A stretch of 37,483 bases of DNA from Bacteroidetes bacterium CG2_30_33_31 (GCA_001872625.1 MNXP01000062.1:1-37483), one strand, 5' to 3'. Positions 16,629 to 25,182 are shown, counted from the stretch's first letter. Notes: a model not told the origin generated them from the letters alone. A program made the numbers and translations.

Positions 16629-17093
16629 TTATTTATTTAGTTTGTAAGTAATAATTATTCCCGCTGACACTGGGGTTGTAAGAAAAAATACAACAGCATT
16701 ATGTCCGTACCACCATTGTATCATGGCATCTTGAATGCCTGCATAAATTGAATAGCTGTCCCAAAATGAGTAAGGAATTTCTAATGAATTTACTATATTT
16801 AATGCTGCAATTATTAATACAGTAGAGAAATAAAACCAAATTGATACATAATTATGTCGTGCTCTTCTTTTTGCAATAGTAGCAAACATATTCCAACCAA
16901 AAGTTACACAAACTAAGACAATCAAAATATCTATAGGCCATTGTAAATCTGCATACTCCTTGGATGTAGCATGCCCCAAGGCAAGACTAACCGCTGCTAA
17001 AACAACAATCAATCCTACTGCTGCCCATAATATGCTTACTGTAGCAAACATTCTTGTTATTTTGTTGTCATAAAAAAAAGTTTGCCTTTCCAT
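16629..17093 (-). pseudogene. ccoN remnant (cbb3 oxidase subunit I), internally deleted and truncated
   Basis: The 154-codon frame begins like CcoN ([30 protein letters not shown]). It then jumps at about residues 28-34 to a later part ([60 protein letters not shown]). The stretch normally between, with the heme-ligand HTNA helix, is missing (roughly 90 residues by memory of the family). After TTPV (142) twelve unrelated residues precede the stop, whereas a normal CcoN has over 300 more residues including the remaining heme and copper ligands. It cannot be an oxidase. The frame is open with three or four membrane helices, lies between ccoS and DUF4492 with tiny gaps, and may still be translated as a leader or a small membrane protein. 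Confidence 0.85.
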
Positions 17094-17098
17094 AATAT

Positions 17099-17263
17099 TT
17101 ATTTTGAATTTTCAGTTTTAGTTGATACATCATCAAAAACAATACGCACAGATGGAGTATAATCGTCCTCAAATTGGTTGTTTTTTACTGCCCAAAGAAA
17201 ACTAACAAGAAGCCCGGAGGCAATTATTAAACTTATGGTTATTAGTACAAATAGAGTAAACAT
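17099..17263 (-). CDS. ccoS: cbb3-type cytochrome oxidase assembly protein CcoS
   Basis: A 54-residue membrane protein: one helix ([20 protein letters not shown]), then [20 protein letters not shown] and a short polar tail. The helix followed by WAVKxxQFxDxxTPSxR is diagnostic of CcoS, which helps load cofactors into CcoN of cbb3 oxidases. It looks complete, but no cbb3 oxidase is left beside it. Only a ccoN stub follows, five bases downstream, and ccoI, usually upstream, is absent. It is either a relic or serves a cbb3 enzyme encoded elsewhere. It is the first gene of the transcript that now carries cydAB. Confidence 0.88.
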   Translation of the reverse strand: MFTLFVLITISLIIASGLLVSFLWAVKNNQFEDDYTPSVRIVFDDVSTKTENSK

Positions 17264-17286
17264 AATATTGCAGTCATTTGAGATTC

Positions 17287-17294
17287 CAAAAGTA
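17287..17294 (-). promoter_or_regulatory. Probable -7 box driving ccoS-ccoN'-DUF4492-cydAB
   Basis: On the minus strand TACTTTTG (17294 to 17287) matches TAnnTTTG and lies 23 bases before the ccoS ATG. No clear -33 TTG is seen. No terminator lies between ccoS and cydB, so this promoter would read through to the bd oxidase. Confidence 0.4.
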
Positions 17295-17470
17295 AATATA
17301 AAATTATTTAATTAAGTAATAAAATACTCGTTTAATAGAAATTTATATAGATTCTAAATAACAAAATTGGAACAAATCTGACTGTTAACTTATTTAAAAT
17401 GCTGTATATTAAATTGATATACCATTGTTATTATCAAGTTTATAGAATATTTTTATTATAAATAGTAAAA

Positions 17471-19675
17471 TTATCTTTCAACTTTGATTTTTCCAGCGAG
17501 TGCCGATGAAAACTCGCCAATTTGATAAAATTGTTCGTTTTTAGAGCTGGCAACTTTCATAAAAGCATTAATATTTTCCTTCGGTATGGCTAATAAAAGT
17601 CCGCCTGATGTTTGAGCATCATTCAAAATTATCTTATCTATTTTCGAAATGGAGCTATCATAATTGATATCTTTTTCAACCCAATTCATATTATTAATTG
17701 TGCCTCCAGGAATAATATTCGCCATAGCAAATTGGCGAGTTTCTGGTATTATTGGTATAGCTGCCATATTTATTTGCACTCCAATATCTGTGTTCAATAC
17801 CATTTCGCGCAAATGACCCAAAAGTCCAAAACCAGAAACATCTGTACAAGCTGATGGATTGAAGTCGGAAGCAATTTCTGCAGCAGATTTATTCAAAGTG
17901 GACATAAGTTTCACAATATAATCAACTGTTATAGAAGATGTTAAACCACGTTTTGATGCTGTAGAAAGGATACCTGTGCCGATAGGTTTTGTGAGCACCA
18001 ATTTATCACCATCATGTCCCCCAATATTTTTTAAAATATTTTTTGGGTTTATAATTCCACTTACTACCATACCAAATTTTGGTTCTGTGTCTTCAACAGT
18101 ATGTCCGCCAATAATAGAAATTCCTGCTTCAGATGCTTTGTCGGCAGCACCTAAAAGTATATCTTCTAATACTTTGAGCGGGAGTCTTTTTTCGGGGAAA
18201 CCCACAATATTTAATGCAAAAAGTGGCTTTGAACCCATAGCATAAATATCACTAAGAGCATTTGCAGCAGCAATGGCGCCAAAGGAATATGGATCATCTA
18301 CTATGGGGGTGAAAAAATCTAAGGTTTGAACGATGGCAGTGTTTTCATCGATAAGATATACTGCCGCATCATCGGAAGTTTCGGCTCCTACTAAAACATT
18401 TTTATCAAAAATTTTAGGTAGATTTTTGAGTACTTTCTCTAAATCTTGAGGTCGCAATTTACAGGCGCAGCCAAGGCCATGTGTATAGTGAGTGAGTTTT
18501 ATTCTATCGGTTGTAATTTGGTTGATTGTATCACTGTCTTCCCCACGGATTTGATTTACCTTTTCTATAAATATTTTCGCAGCCTCTTCAATTTCTTCAC
18601 TTGTTGTTCCTCTGCCCGTAGAAAATCTGATGGTTCCCATGGCGTAATCGAGAGGCAATTTCATAGCTTCTAATACCGATGAAATATCAATAGAATCTGT
18701 ATGGCAAGCAGCACCAGCTGAAGCAGCAACACCTTGAATTTCATCTAATAAAGTATTAGCTTCAATTTTAGGAATACTTACAGAAAGTGTGTTTGGAAGC
18801 CTTTCGGCATTCTTGCTATTTATTCTGATATCAGCAATGCCTATGCTGAGTTTTTCTTCGAGTAGATTACGCATTTTAGCATAATGAATCATGTTTTTGT
18901 CTAAATCGCGGCAGGCAATTTCGGCGGCTTTTCCAATTCCCGCAATCTCTAATATATTTTCAGTTCCCGCTCTATGGTTTCTTTCGTGATTAGCGCCATG
19001 GATAAGCTTTTCCAAAGTTATTCCGGTTTTAATAAAAAGAGCCCCAATACCTTTAGGCCCATAAAATTTATGAGCTGCTACTGACATCAGATCTACTCCA
19101 AGTTTCTGAACATCAGTATTTATCTTGCCTATCGATTGTGCAGCGTCCGTATGAAATATTGCGCCATGATTATGAGTTATTTCAGCAAGTTTTTCTATCG
19201 GTTCTACTACTCCAACCTCATTATTAGCATGCATCACACTCACCAATATTGTATCGTGGCGGAATGCTTTTTCAAGTGTTTCAGGATGAAGATATCCATT
19301 TTCATCAACAGGCAGATAGCTAATATCGAAACCATTTTTTTCGAGGTATCTACATACTTCTATAACGGCAGGATGTTCCACTGCTGAAGTTATGATATGC
19401 TTTCCTTTATGGCTGTTGGCAAAAGCTACTCCTTTGATTGCATAGTTATTAGATTCGCTGCCACCACTTGTAAAAACTATTTCTTCACTTTTGCAATTCA
19501 GTAGTTGAGCAAGTTGAGCTCTTGCATTTTCAACAGCTATTTTAGCTTCCAAACCATATTTATGATTGCTCGAGGGATTTCCAAAATAGATATCCAAAAA
19601 TGGGTGCATCTCTTGGGCAACCTCTGCATCAATAGGTGTTGTGGCGTTATAATCAAGATAAATCAGCTTGTCCAT
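17471..19675 (-). CDS. selD: Fused cysteine desulfurase (NifS/IscS-type) - selenide, water dikinase (SelD)
   Basis: A single 734-residue frame contains two complete enzymes. Residues 1-380 are a PLP-dependent cysteine desulfurase: LDYNATTP at the start, HTDAAQ at 175-180, the PLP lysine Lys203 in AAHKFYGPKG, and catalytic Cys324 in ASAGAACH. Residues 388-734, exactly the length of E. coli SelD, form selenophosphate synthetase: HGLGCACKL with Cys403, Cys405 and Lys406 (E. coli Cys17, Cys19, Lys20), ETSDDAAVY, and the ATP-binding IIGGHTVEDTEPKFG. The key position is Cys (TGC), not selenocysteine. The desulfurase half can supply selenide from selenocysteine directly to the SelD half, making selenophosphate for selenoproteins, 2-selenouridine or a selenium cofactor. 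No selA, selB or mnmH is nearby, so the use cannot be told here. Confidence 0.93.
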   Translation of the reverse strand: MDKLIYLDYNATTPIDAEVAQEMHPFLDIYFGNPSSNHKYGLEAKIAVENARAQLAQLLNCKSEEIVFTSGGSESNNYAIKGVAFANSHKGKHIITSAVEHPAVIEVCRYLEKNGFDISYLPVDENGYLHPETLEKAFRHDTILVSVMHANNEVGVVEPIEKLAEITHNHGAIFHTDAAQSIGKINTDVQKLGVDLMSVAAHKFYGPKGIGALFIKTGITLEKLIHGANHERNHRAGTENILEIAGIGKAAEIACRDLDKNMIHYAKMRNLLEEKLSIGIADIRINSKNAERLPNTLSVSIPKIEANTLLDEIQGVAASAGAACHTDSIDISSVLEAMKLPLDYAMGTIRFSTGRGTTSEEIEEAAKIFIEKVNQIRGEDSDTINQITTDRIKLTHYTHGLGCACKLRPQDLEKVLKNLPKIFDKNVLVGAETSDDAAVYLIDENTAIVQTLDFFTPIVDDPYSFGAIAAANALSDIYAMGSKPLFALNIVGFPEKRLPLKVLEDILLGAADKASEAGISIIGGHTVEDTEPKFGMVVSGIINPKNILKNIGGHDGDKLVLTKPIGTGILSTASKRGLTSSITVDYIVKLMSTLNKSAAEIASDFNPSACTDVSGFGLLGHLREMVLNTDIGVQINMAAIPIIPETRQFAMANIIPGGTINNMNWVEKDINYDSSISKIDKIILNDAQTSGGLLLAIPKENINAFMKVASSKNEQFYQIGEFSSALAGKIKVER

Positions 19676-19707
19676 AATTTTACATTAAGATGTGATATTT
19701 GAGAAAT

Positions 19708-19715
19708 CAAAAGTA
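19708..19715 (-). promoter_or_regulatory. Probable -7 box of the desulfurase-SelD gene
   Basis: TACTTTTG on the minus strand (19715 to 19708) matches TAnnTTTG and is 32 bases before the ATG at 19675. An upstream TTG is present but at shorter spacing than usual. No selenium- or SAM-type leader structure was recognised in the short leader. Confidence 0.35.
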
Positions 19716-19882
19716 GAAATATTATACCAATTGTTAATATAAAATAGTCCAAAGGACATTGTATATTTTACAATGGTTAATGCCCATACACAATATTAAT
19801 AATACAATTTATTTGACTATAATACATTGGTAATCGGTATTATTTGTAATTCGATTTTTTATAAGCTAAACTTAAATACAAA

Positions 19883-19913
19883 AAAGAGGCTGTCATTTAA
19901 AAACAGCCTCTTT
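19883..19913 (-). terminator. Intrinsic terminator after the T9SS protein gene
   Basis: AAAGAGGCTGT (19883-19893) pairs with ACAGCCTCTTT (19903-19913), an 11-bp perfect stem with a 9-base loop. On the minus strand the stem is followed by a run of T, as expected for termination of transcription coming from 22027-19994. The stop codon of that gene is 81 bases before it. Confidence 0.8.
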
Positions 19914-19993
19914 GAGTAAACTCTTATGGTTTTTTAATTCATGCTTCAATAGCAGCTAAATGTTTCTTTGCTGCATGGAGCATTCTAATAAAT

Positions 19994-22027
19994 TTATTTT
20001 ACAATCAAGGTGCCAGTATAAACTGCTTTTGAATCATCGATAATTCTAAAAATGTAAGTGCCAGCATCCACATTGTTTCTTTCAATTTCTATTCCTTTAT
20101 TATTAATTCTATAATTGATAGAAATTTCTCTGCCTGCCATATCGAATAGTTTAAGAGAAACTGCTCCAGTATTTTTATTCAACATTTCAATTATTGCGTT
20201 GTCGCTCATAGGGTTAGGATAGATTTTAATGTTGATTGCATTTCCATTTTCATCAAATCCAGCACCTACTGCGAGAACTACATTTTTGCATATTACATTT
20301 CCATTTCCATTGATGCTTGAAGCAGTAAGACAAACATTATAAGTGCCACCAACAGCAGGGAAAGTATGTGCAGGATTTTGAGTGTTTGAAGTAGCTCCAT
20401 TATCATTAAAATCCCAATACCAAATTGTTGGACTATTGGATGAACCATCGGTAAAATTAACCGTTGGATCGCCAGCAATATTAAATGTAAAATCAGATAC
20501 TGGTACTGGATAAGTGCCAATAGTTACATTATTACACACTGAATCTGATCCTGTGGCATTGGTAGCTTTTAAGCAAACATTAAAAACTCCATTATTAGCA
20601 AAAGTATGTGTGGTATTTTGGGTGGTAATAAAAGGGCTGCCATCGCCAAAGTTCCATCGATAAGTCAAAGAATTAGAGGAAGTATTGGTGAAACTTACTA
20701 ATGGATCTGCCGATGCGTTATAACTAAAGTTTGCAATAGGAAGTTGGGCTATGCCAGTAGTAACAACTCTAAAATGGTAATCGGAACCTGAATATGCTGC
20801 CCAGCCAGAACTGCTTTTCTTAAAAGACCGGGCAACTGTACTTGGCTGTGTGATAGTTGTCCAAGCACCTCCAACGGGCACAGTATACCCAATAAACACA
20901 TCGCCAGTAAGATTAGATAATTGTGCTGAATAAGCGCGTAAATCAACATAAGTCATGGGGCTGGTATTTTGTTGTGTAGCTGCTGGAAATATTTTTACTG
21001 GAGTAATTTTATCAACTCCAGGCAAGCCTAAAGAGCTCGTCCATACATGCACTAAAATACTATCATTTAATCTATTAGGGTCTGTATAGTTTCTTATTAA
21101 AACAGCAGCAATTGTTGTAGGGCCAGAAAGTGTCATACGCATAGCCGCGCCGGCGGCAATGCCAATACTGTCAACAAAATCGACCTGCCCAGGATTATAA
21201 AAAAGATGCTGCCCAGCAATATATCTGTTGATTGATGTTGAAATAGAATTTGCAGCAATGGATGAATCTTTTGCATAAAAATAATATTTTACTGAAGCCC
21301 CTGCCTGTACTGTAGGAATTACAAAAATATATGTGTTTCCTGATATTGAAGAGGCTAATAGAGTATCATAAAGCCCTCCATCAACTGAATAACGCAGCTC
21401 AGCTTTAGCTACCCCAGAAATATCTATGATATCTGCAACTATTGAATCGGTGAAAAGTCTGCCTTCATAAAAATCGCGGGGAGTATGAATCACCAAAGGT
21501 GGGGAAACATCAACATCAGTAGTAATAATTTTAAAGTCGTCGATATACATTCCATCGTAATTTACATAACCGTCACTTACAAACTTGAAGCGAACTTTCA
21601 CATTAGAATTGCCAACATAACCGCCAAGGCTAAAACTAAAATTCGTCCAAACGGATAAAGTATCATCAAAACTGTGTATAGTGTTCCAAGTATTTCCTCC
21701 ATTAGCTGAAACTTGCAGATACATATAATCGAAGCCTCCTTCAATGTTGTAAATAGACCAAAACGAAACTGTTGCTGAAAGAGCTGTCGCCATATTTACT
21801 CCAGAAGCCATAGTTGCATAAGAAGTTTGATTGTCGGTGTAATTTCCAACAGGGCTTTCAGAAAGCGCATGCGATGAAGAATGATAATGAGCTGTTGACA
21901 AACCCCACGAATTTGTCAAAGTCCAGTTGGTAGTGCCGTTTTCAAAATTATCGCTAAAAACTGTTATTTGTGCATACGACATAGATGATACCGTAAGCAA
22001 CATCATAAAAAGGTAAATTTTCTTCAT
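19994..22027 (-). CDS. Secreted multidomain protein with two PKD domains and T9SS sorting domain
   Basis: A 677-residue exported protein. It has a signal peptide (MKKIYLFMMLLTVSSMSYAQ). Next is an N-terminal jelly-roll of the immune-inhibitor-A/choice-of-anchor type (DNFENGTTNWTL near 26, VRFKFVSDGYVNYDGMYIDD near 150-169), then a beta-rich middle. Two PKD domains follow, with the cores YRWNFGDGSP and WYWDFNDNG and endings HTFANNGVFNVCLKATN and HTFPAVGGTYNVCLTAS. The C-terminus is a type A T9SS sorting domain (IKIYPNPMSDNAIIEM, LKLFDMAGREI, AGTYIFRI). No catalytic motif is seen, so an adhesive or binding role at the cell surface is likely. It is a single-gene unit with its own terminator. It implies the organism has a type IX secretion system, which is not encoded in the window. 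Confidence 0.88.
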   Translation of the reverse strand: MKKIYLFMMLLTVSSMSYAQITVFSDNFENGTTNWTLTNSWGLSTAHYHSSSHALSESPVGNYTDNQTSYATMASGVNMATALSATVSFWSIYNIEGGFDYMYLQVSANGGNTWNTIHSFDDTLSVWTNFSFSLGGYVGNSNVKVRFKFVSDGYVNYDGMYIDDFKIITTDVDVSPPLVIHTPRDFYEGRLFTDSIVADIIDISGVAKAELRYSVDGGLYDTLLASSISGNTYIFVIPTVQAGASVKYYFYAKDSSIAANSISTSINRYIAGQHLFYNPGQVDFVDSIGIAAGAAMRMTLSGPTTIAAVLIRNYTDPNRLNDSILVHVWTSSLGLPGVDKITPVKIFPAATQQNTSPMTYVDLRAYSAQLSNLTGDVFIGYTVPVGGAWTTITQPSTVARSFKKSSSGWAAYSGSDYHFRVVTTGIAQLPIANFSYNASADPLVSFTNTSSNSLTYRWNFGDGSPFITTQNTTHTFANNGVFNVCLKATNATGSDSVCNNVTIGTYPVPVSDFTFNIAGDPTVNFTDGSSNSPTIWYWDFNDNGATSNTQNPAHTFPAVGGTYNVCLTASSINGNGNVICKNVVLAVGAGFDENGNAINIKIYPNPMSDNAIIEMLNKNTGAVSLKLFDMAGREISINYRINNKGIEIERNNVDAGTYIFRIIDDSKAVYTGTLIVK

Positions 22028-22154
22028 AATTATTAATTTAAAGATTGTTGTGTTTGAGTAGTGTAAAGATATATTAAAAAATGAAAGAAATTATAAAATT
22101 ATTATCAAATAAAACCAACAAACAATTTTTATAATTTAGCGCAAATTAATTGAT

Positions 22155-22898
22155 ATGAATTTTTTCTCAAGTTTTGGTAAATATTTGCAACTGCTCTACT
22201 TCTCCTTAGGAAAGCCTCAGAGTTGGAAATATTTTCGAAAACAGCTTATTGATGAGATTGCTCTTATAGGCTTGGATTCACTTGGTATAGTTATGATAAT
22301 TTCGGTATTTATGGGAGCTGTTTTAGTGATTCAAGCGGGCTATAATATTGAAAATCCACTGATTCCAAAATATACTATTGGCTATGGGGTGAGGGAATCT
22401 TTGATTTTAGAGTTTTCGCCAACAATAGTTTGTTTGATATTGGCGGGTAAAATTGGCTCAAGTATTTCTTCACAAATTGGCTCTATGCGTGTTACTGAAC
22501 AAATTGATGCTTTGGATATTATGGGAATTAATTCGGCTTCACATATAATTCTTCCAAAATTGATTGCCTCTTTAATTTCTTTTCCTTTCCTAATTATTAT
22601 TAGCATGATGACAGGAATGCTTGGTGGATATGGCGCTGCGGTCATTTGGAATATAGTAAGTGCGTCTGATTTTATTGCTGGCATGCATTATTATTTCTAC
22701 CCATTTGAAATATTTTATGCCGTATTTAAAACAATAGTTTTCGCTTTTATTATTGTAACTGTATCAGCTTATTGGGGTTATAATGTTCAAGGAGGAGCTT
22801 TGGCTGTTGGCCGTGCAAGCACTAAAGCTGTTGTCTACAGCTCAATTTCTATTTTATTATCGAATTTGATTTTGACAAAAATGATTTTAGGAGGTTAA
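22155..22898 (+). CDS. mlaE: MlaE-family phospholipid ABC transporter permease
   Basis: A 247-residue inner-membrane protein of the MlaE/Ttg2B permease family, which moves phospholipids between inner and outer membrane. The middle is characteristic: VIQAGYNIENPLIPKYTIGY, then ESLILEFSPTIVCLILAGKI, GSSISSQIGSMRVTEQIDAL and the DIMGINS turn. About five to six helices follow a short interfacial helix. It is the first gene of mlaE-mlaF-cvpA; the mlaF start follows its stop by one base. The substrate-binding MlaD subunit is not adjacent, which is usual in Bacteroidota where it is encoded elsewhere. Confidence 0.92.
   Translation: MNFFSSFGKYLQLLYFSLGKPQSWKYFRKQLIDEIALIGLDSLGIVMIISVFMGAVLVIQAGYNIENPLIPKYTIGYGVRESLILEFSPTIVCLILAGKIGSSISSQIGSMRVTEQIDALDIMGINSASHIILPKLIASLISFPFLIIISMMTGMLGGYGAAVIWNIVSASDFIAGMHYYFYPFEIFYAVFKTIVFAFIIVTVSAYWGYNVQGGALAVGRASTKAVVYSSISILLSNLILTKMILGG
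22889..22894 (+). promoter_or_regulatory. Shine-Dalgarno of mlaF inside mlaE
   Basis: AGGAGG lies 5 bases before the mlaF ATG at 22900, within the last codons of mlaE. Strong Shine-Dalgarno sequences are rare among the other genes of this window, so it marks re-initiation for balanced subunit synthesis. Confidence 0.6.
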
Positions 22899-22899
22899 T

Positions 22900-23652
22900 A
22901 TGATAGAAGCGAGAAAAATATTCAAATCTTACGAAAATAAAGATGTGCTTTACGACATTAACATAATTTTTGAGCGTGGCAAAATCAATCAGATTATTGG
23001 ACAAAGTGGCTCTGGCAAAACTGTTTTAATGAAATGCCTTGTGGGACTTGACGAAGTTACTTCAGGAGATGTGTTTTACGACGAAAGGAATTTCACTAAA
23101 ATGTCCATGAAAGAACGAAAAATTTTACGTCAAGAGTTAGGAATGGTTTTTCAAGCAGGTGCTCTTTTTGATTCTATGCCCTTGATGGACAACATAATGT
23201 TTCCTTTGCAAATGTTTTCAAAAATGTCGCAAGCTGATATGATTAAAAGAGCAGAGTTTTGTTTGGATAGAGTTGGGCTTTCTGATGCTGGAAATGTTCT
23301 CCCTGATGAGCTTAGTGGTGGAATGCAAAAACGCGCCTCCATCGCTCGTGCCATTGCCCTTAATCCAAAATATCTATTCTGCGACGAGCCAAATTCGGGT
23401 CTCGACCCAAAAACCGGTGTTAAAATTGATGATTTGATTGAAGAAATTACCTTGGAATTCGGTATAACAACAGTGATAAATACTCACGATATGAATTCAG
23501 TAATTCAACATGGTGATAATATAAATTATATTGCTGAAGGAAAAGTGGAATGGCAAGGTAATAAAAATGATTTCCTAACTTCAAGGAACATCAAACTTAA
23601 TGATTTTATCTATTCCACAGAACTATTAAAACGCATAAAAGCTCGTCAATGA
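22900..23652 (+). CDS. mlaF: MlaF-family phospholipid ABC transporter ATPase
   Basis: A 250-residue cytoplasmic ATPase partner of MlaE. Walker A GQSGSGKT is at residues 34-41, the Q-loop in GMVFQAGALFDSMPLMDNI (81-99), the signature LSGGM at 138-142 followed by QKRASIARAIA, Walker B YLFCDEP at 158-164, the D-loop SGLDP and the switch His196 in INTHDMNS. The FQAGALFDS segment and the LSGGMQKR signature are typical of the MlaF/Ttg2A group. It overlaps the cvpA start by four bases (ATGA), so all three genes are translationally linked. Confidence 0.93.
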   Translation: MIEARKIFKSYENKDVLYDINIIFERGKINQIIGQSGSGKTVLMKCLVGLDEVTSGDVFYDERNFTKMSMKERKILRQELGMVFQAGALFDSMPLMDNIMFPLQMFSKMSQADMIKRAEFCLDRVGLSDAGNVLPDELSGGMQKRASIARAIALNPKYLFCDEPNSGLDPKTGVKIDDLIEEITLEFGITTVINTHDMNSVIQHGDNINYIAEGKVEWQGNKNDFLTSRNIKLNDFIYSTELLKRIKARQ

Positions 23653-24161
23653 ATTTAATAGATATCATCTTGCTGATTCCCCTTTTATGGTTTGCCTACA
23701 AAGGTTTTTCAAAAGGATTTATCATAGAACTTTCTACTTTAATAGCTTTATTATTGGGTATTTACATTGCTACTCAATTTTCCAATTACACTTCTGATTT
23801 TATGATAAGAAAATTTAATCTTACTGGAGAATATATTAGAATTATTTCTTTCATAATAACATTTTTGGGGGTTATAATTTTGGTAATGTTGTTTGGCAAA
23901 AGTCTCGAGAAAGTAATAAAAGTATTTCAACTAAGTGCATTAAATAAAATTGCTGGAGCAATGTTTAGCATGGCCAAAACAGCATTTATTTTAAGTGTTA
24001 TCATCTACATTTTCGCTAAGCTCAGTATTGAGGATATTTTTATAAAACCAGAATATAAAGATAAATCACTCATTTACAACTCAATAAAGAAAATCGCTCC
24101 TGCTGTTTTTCCTATCATAAAGGAAAATAAAGAAAAAGTAATTAAAAAGATTGAGAATTGA
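23649..24161 (+). CDS. CvpA family membrane protein
   Basis: A 170-residue inner-membrane protein with four helices at about 3-19, 27-46, 62-84 and 100-124. The start IDIILLIPLLWFAYKGFSKG and the LNKIAGAMFSMAKTAFILSV segment are typical of the CvpA family (colicin V production protein). The name is historical; the E. coli gene is needed for colicin V output and deletion affects envelope stress, but the Bacteroidota role is not known to me. It shares an ATGA overlap with mlaF, so a link to lipid transport or envelope homeostasis is inferred from context. It converges with the PAP2 gene only 3 bases away. Confidence 0.85.
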   Translation: MNLIDIILLIPLLWFAYKGFSKGFIIELSTLIALLLGIYIATQFSNYTSDFMIRKFNLTGEYIRIISFIITFLGVIILVMLFGKSLEKVIKVFQLSALNKIAGAMFSMAKTAFILSVIIYIFAKLSIEDIFIKPEYKDKSLIYNSIKKIAPAVFPIIKENKEKVIKKIEN

Positions 24162-24164
24162 GAT

Positions 24165-25037
24165 TCAATTTGATTTTGGTTTTCCAAAGCAAAAATCAAT
24201 GCCAATTCCAGAATAATTATTTCCGATTACAGGCCTGATGTTCAGGTTGTATTTTTGATGTTTTACCACATAAGTTCCAATCGCATAGCCTAAAGCTGAG
24301 GCAATCATCACATCAGAAGACCAATGTTTATTTATATACATGCGCGCTACACCTTCCATAGTAGCGAGAGAATAAACTGTAATTGGAATCCATAATTTGT
24401 TTTGATAATGAGTTGCTAAAACTGATGCAAAAGTCCAGCTCATAATTGTGTGCCCCGAGGGAAATGAATTGTGGCTCCAATTTGAAGAATTTGGCCCATC
24501 CCAAATATATGGATTCAAGGAAATAGTTTGAAATGGTCTGCTTCTATGAGCTACATTTTTTATTACAGAAACAATAATTGCCGAATATAAAGAAGCTTTC
24601 ACAAAATCCATGGCCACAGCTTTTGGTTTGTTTTTTTTTGACATAACACCGTATAAATAAAACGAACCCATAAATGCCGCTGTATAATACATCTTGCCAA
24701 AAGGGTCAAAGAAATACTTGTCGAGATTATCAAGATTCTGAGTTCTATTTCTTTGAAAAAATTCTGCAATTTGTTTGTCCTGCGAATATAAAATGGCTGC
24801 GGAGGCAAGCACTCCACCAGCAGCAAAAGCTTCTCCTTTTGACCAATGTAAAGGGCTAATAACCACACCTTTAAAATCTGTCCAATACGATTTTAAATAC
24901 TGTTTATCAATTCTTAAAGTGCTATCATTATTAGCAGCAGATTGCGAAAAACCTGCGACACTTATTGCTGAAAAAGCAATAAAAAAGAACGCCTTTTTAA
25001 TCGCATATTTAAATAATGAAATTTGTAAATAACTCAT
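24165..25037 (-). CDS. Membrane-associated PAP2-family phosphatase
   Basis: A 290-residue protein with an N-terminal signal or anchor (AFFFIAFSAISVAGFSQ) and the three PAP2 motifs. Motif 1 is K-x6-RP at 160-168 (KNVAHRSRP), motif 2 PSGH at 193-196, and motif 3 ARMYINKHWSSD at 231-242, where the usual Ser before Arg is Ala. The catalytic histidines are His196 and His238. Activity on lipid phosphates such as undecaprenyl diphosphate, phosphatidate or lipid A phosphate is expected on the periplasmic side. The substrate cannot be chosen. The cleavable signal and C-terminal basic tail suggest a periplasmic enzyme. It converges with the mla operon, which also handles envelope lipids, but is on the other strand. 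Confidence 0.86.
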   Translation of the reverse strand: MSYLQISLFKYAIKKAFFFIAFSAISVAGFSQSAANNDSTLRIDKQYLKSYWTDFKGVVISPLHWSKGEAFAAGGVLASAAILYSQDKQIAEFFQRNRTQNLDNLDKYFFDPFGKMYYTAAFMGSFYLYGVMSKKNKPKAVAMDFVKASLYSAIIVSVIKNVAHRSRPFQTISLNPYIWDGPNSSNWSHNSFPSGHTIMSWTFASVLATHYQNKLWIPITVYSLATMEGVARMYINKHWSSDVMIASALGYAIGTYVVKHQKYNLNIRPVIGNNYSGIGIDFCFGKPKSN

Positions 25038-25182
25038 GTTTATAAATTTAAAACGTTATTTTTGGCTTTCTATACTTTAAGCTGGCTAATAAATTTACAA
25101 AATAACTTTGGCAAAAAAATACATTTCAGCCGTCGTCAAAAATCTAAGCTTTGGATTCTCATCCATCTTATATTTGGGTATT

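Larger units (their letters stand above)
19676..19993. other. Intergenic region between the selD fusion and the T9SS protein gene
   Basis: It contains the selD-fusion promoter box (19708-19715) and the terminator of the T9SS protein gene (19881-19913). Between that gene's stop and the terminator, minus-strand 19935-19979 reads MLHAAKKHLAAIEA and a stop. Too short to assign, it may be the tail of a lost gene. The rest is AT-rich with no visible gene. Confidence 0.5.

Noticed and set aside
18456-18478. Selenocysteine in the SelD active site
   Set aside because: The codons at the GCACK motif are TGC and TGT on the minus strand; there is no in-frame TGA.
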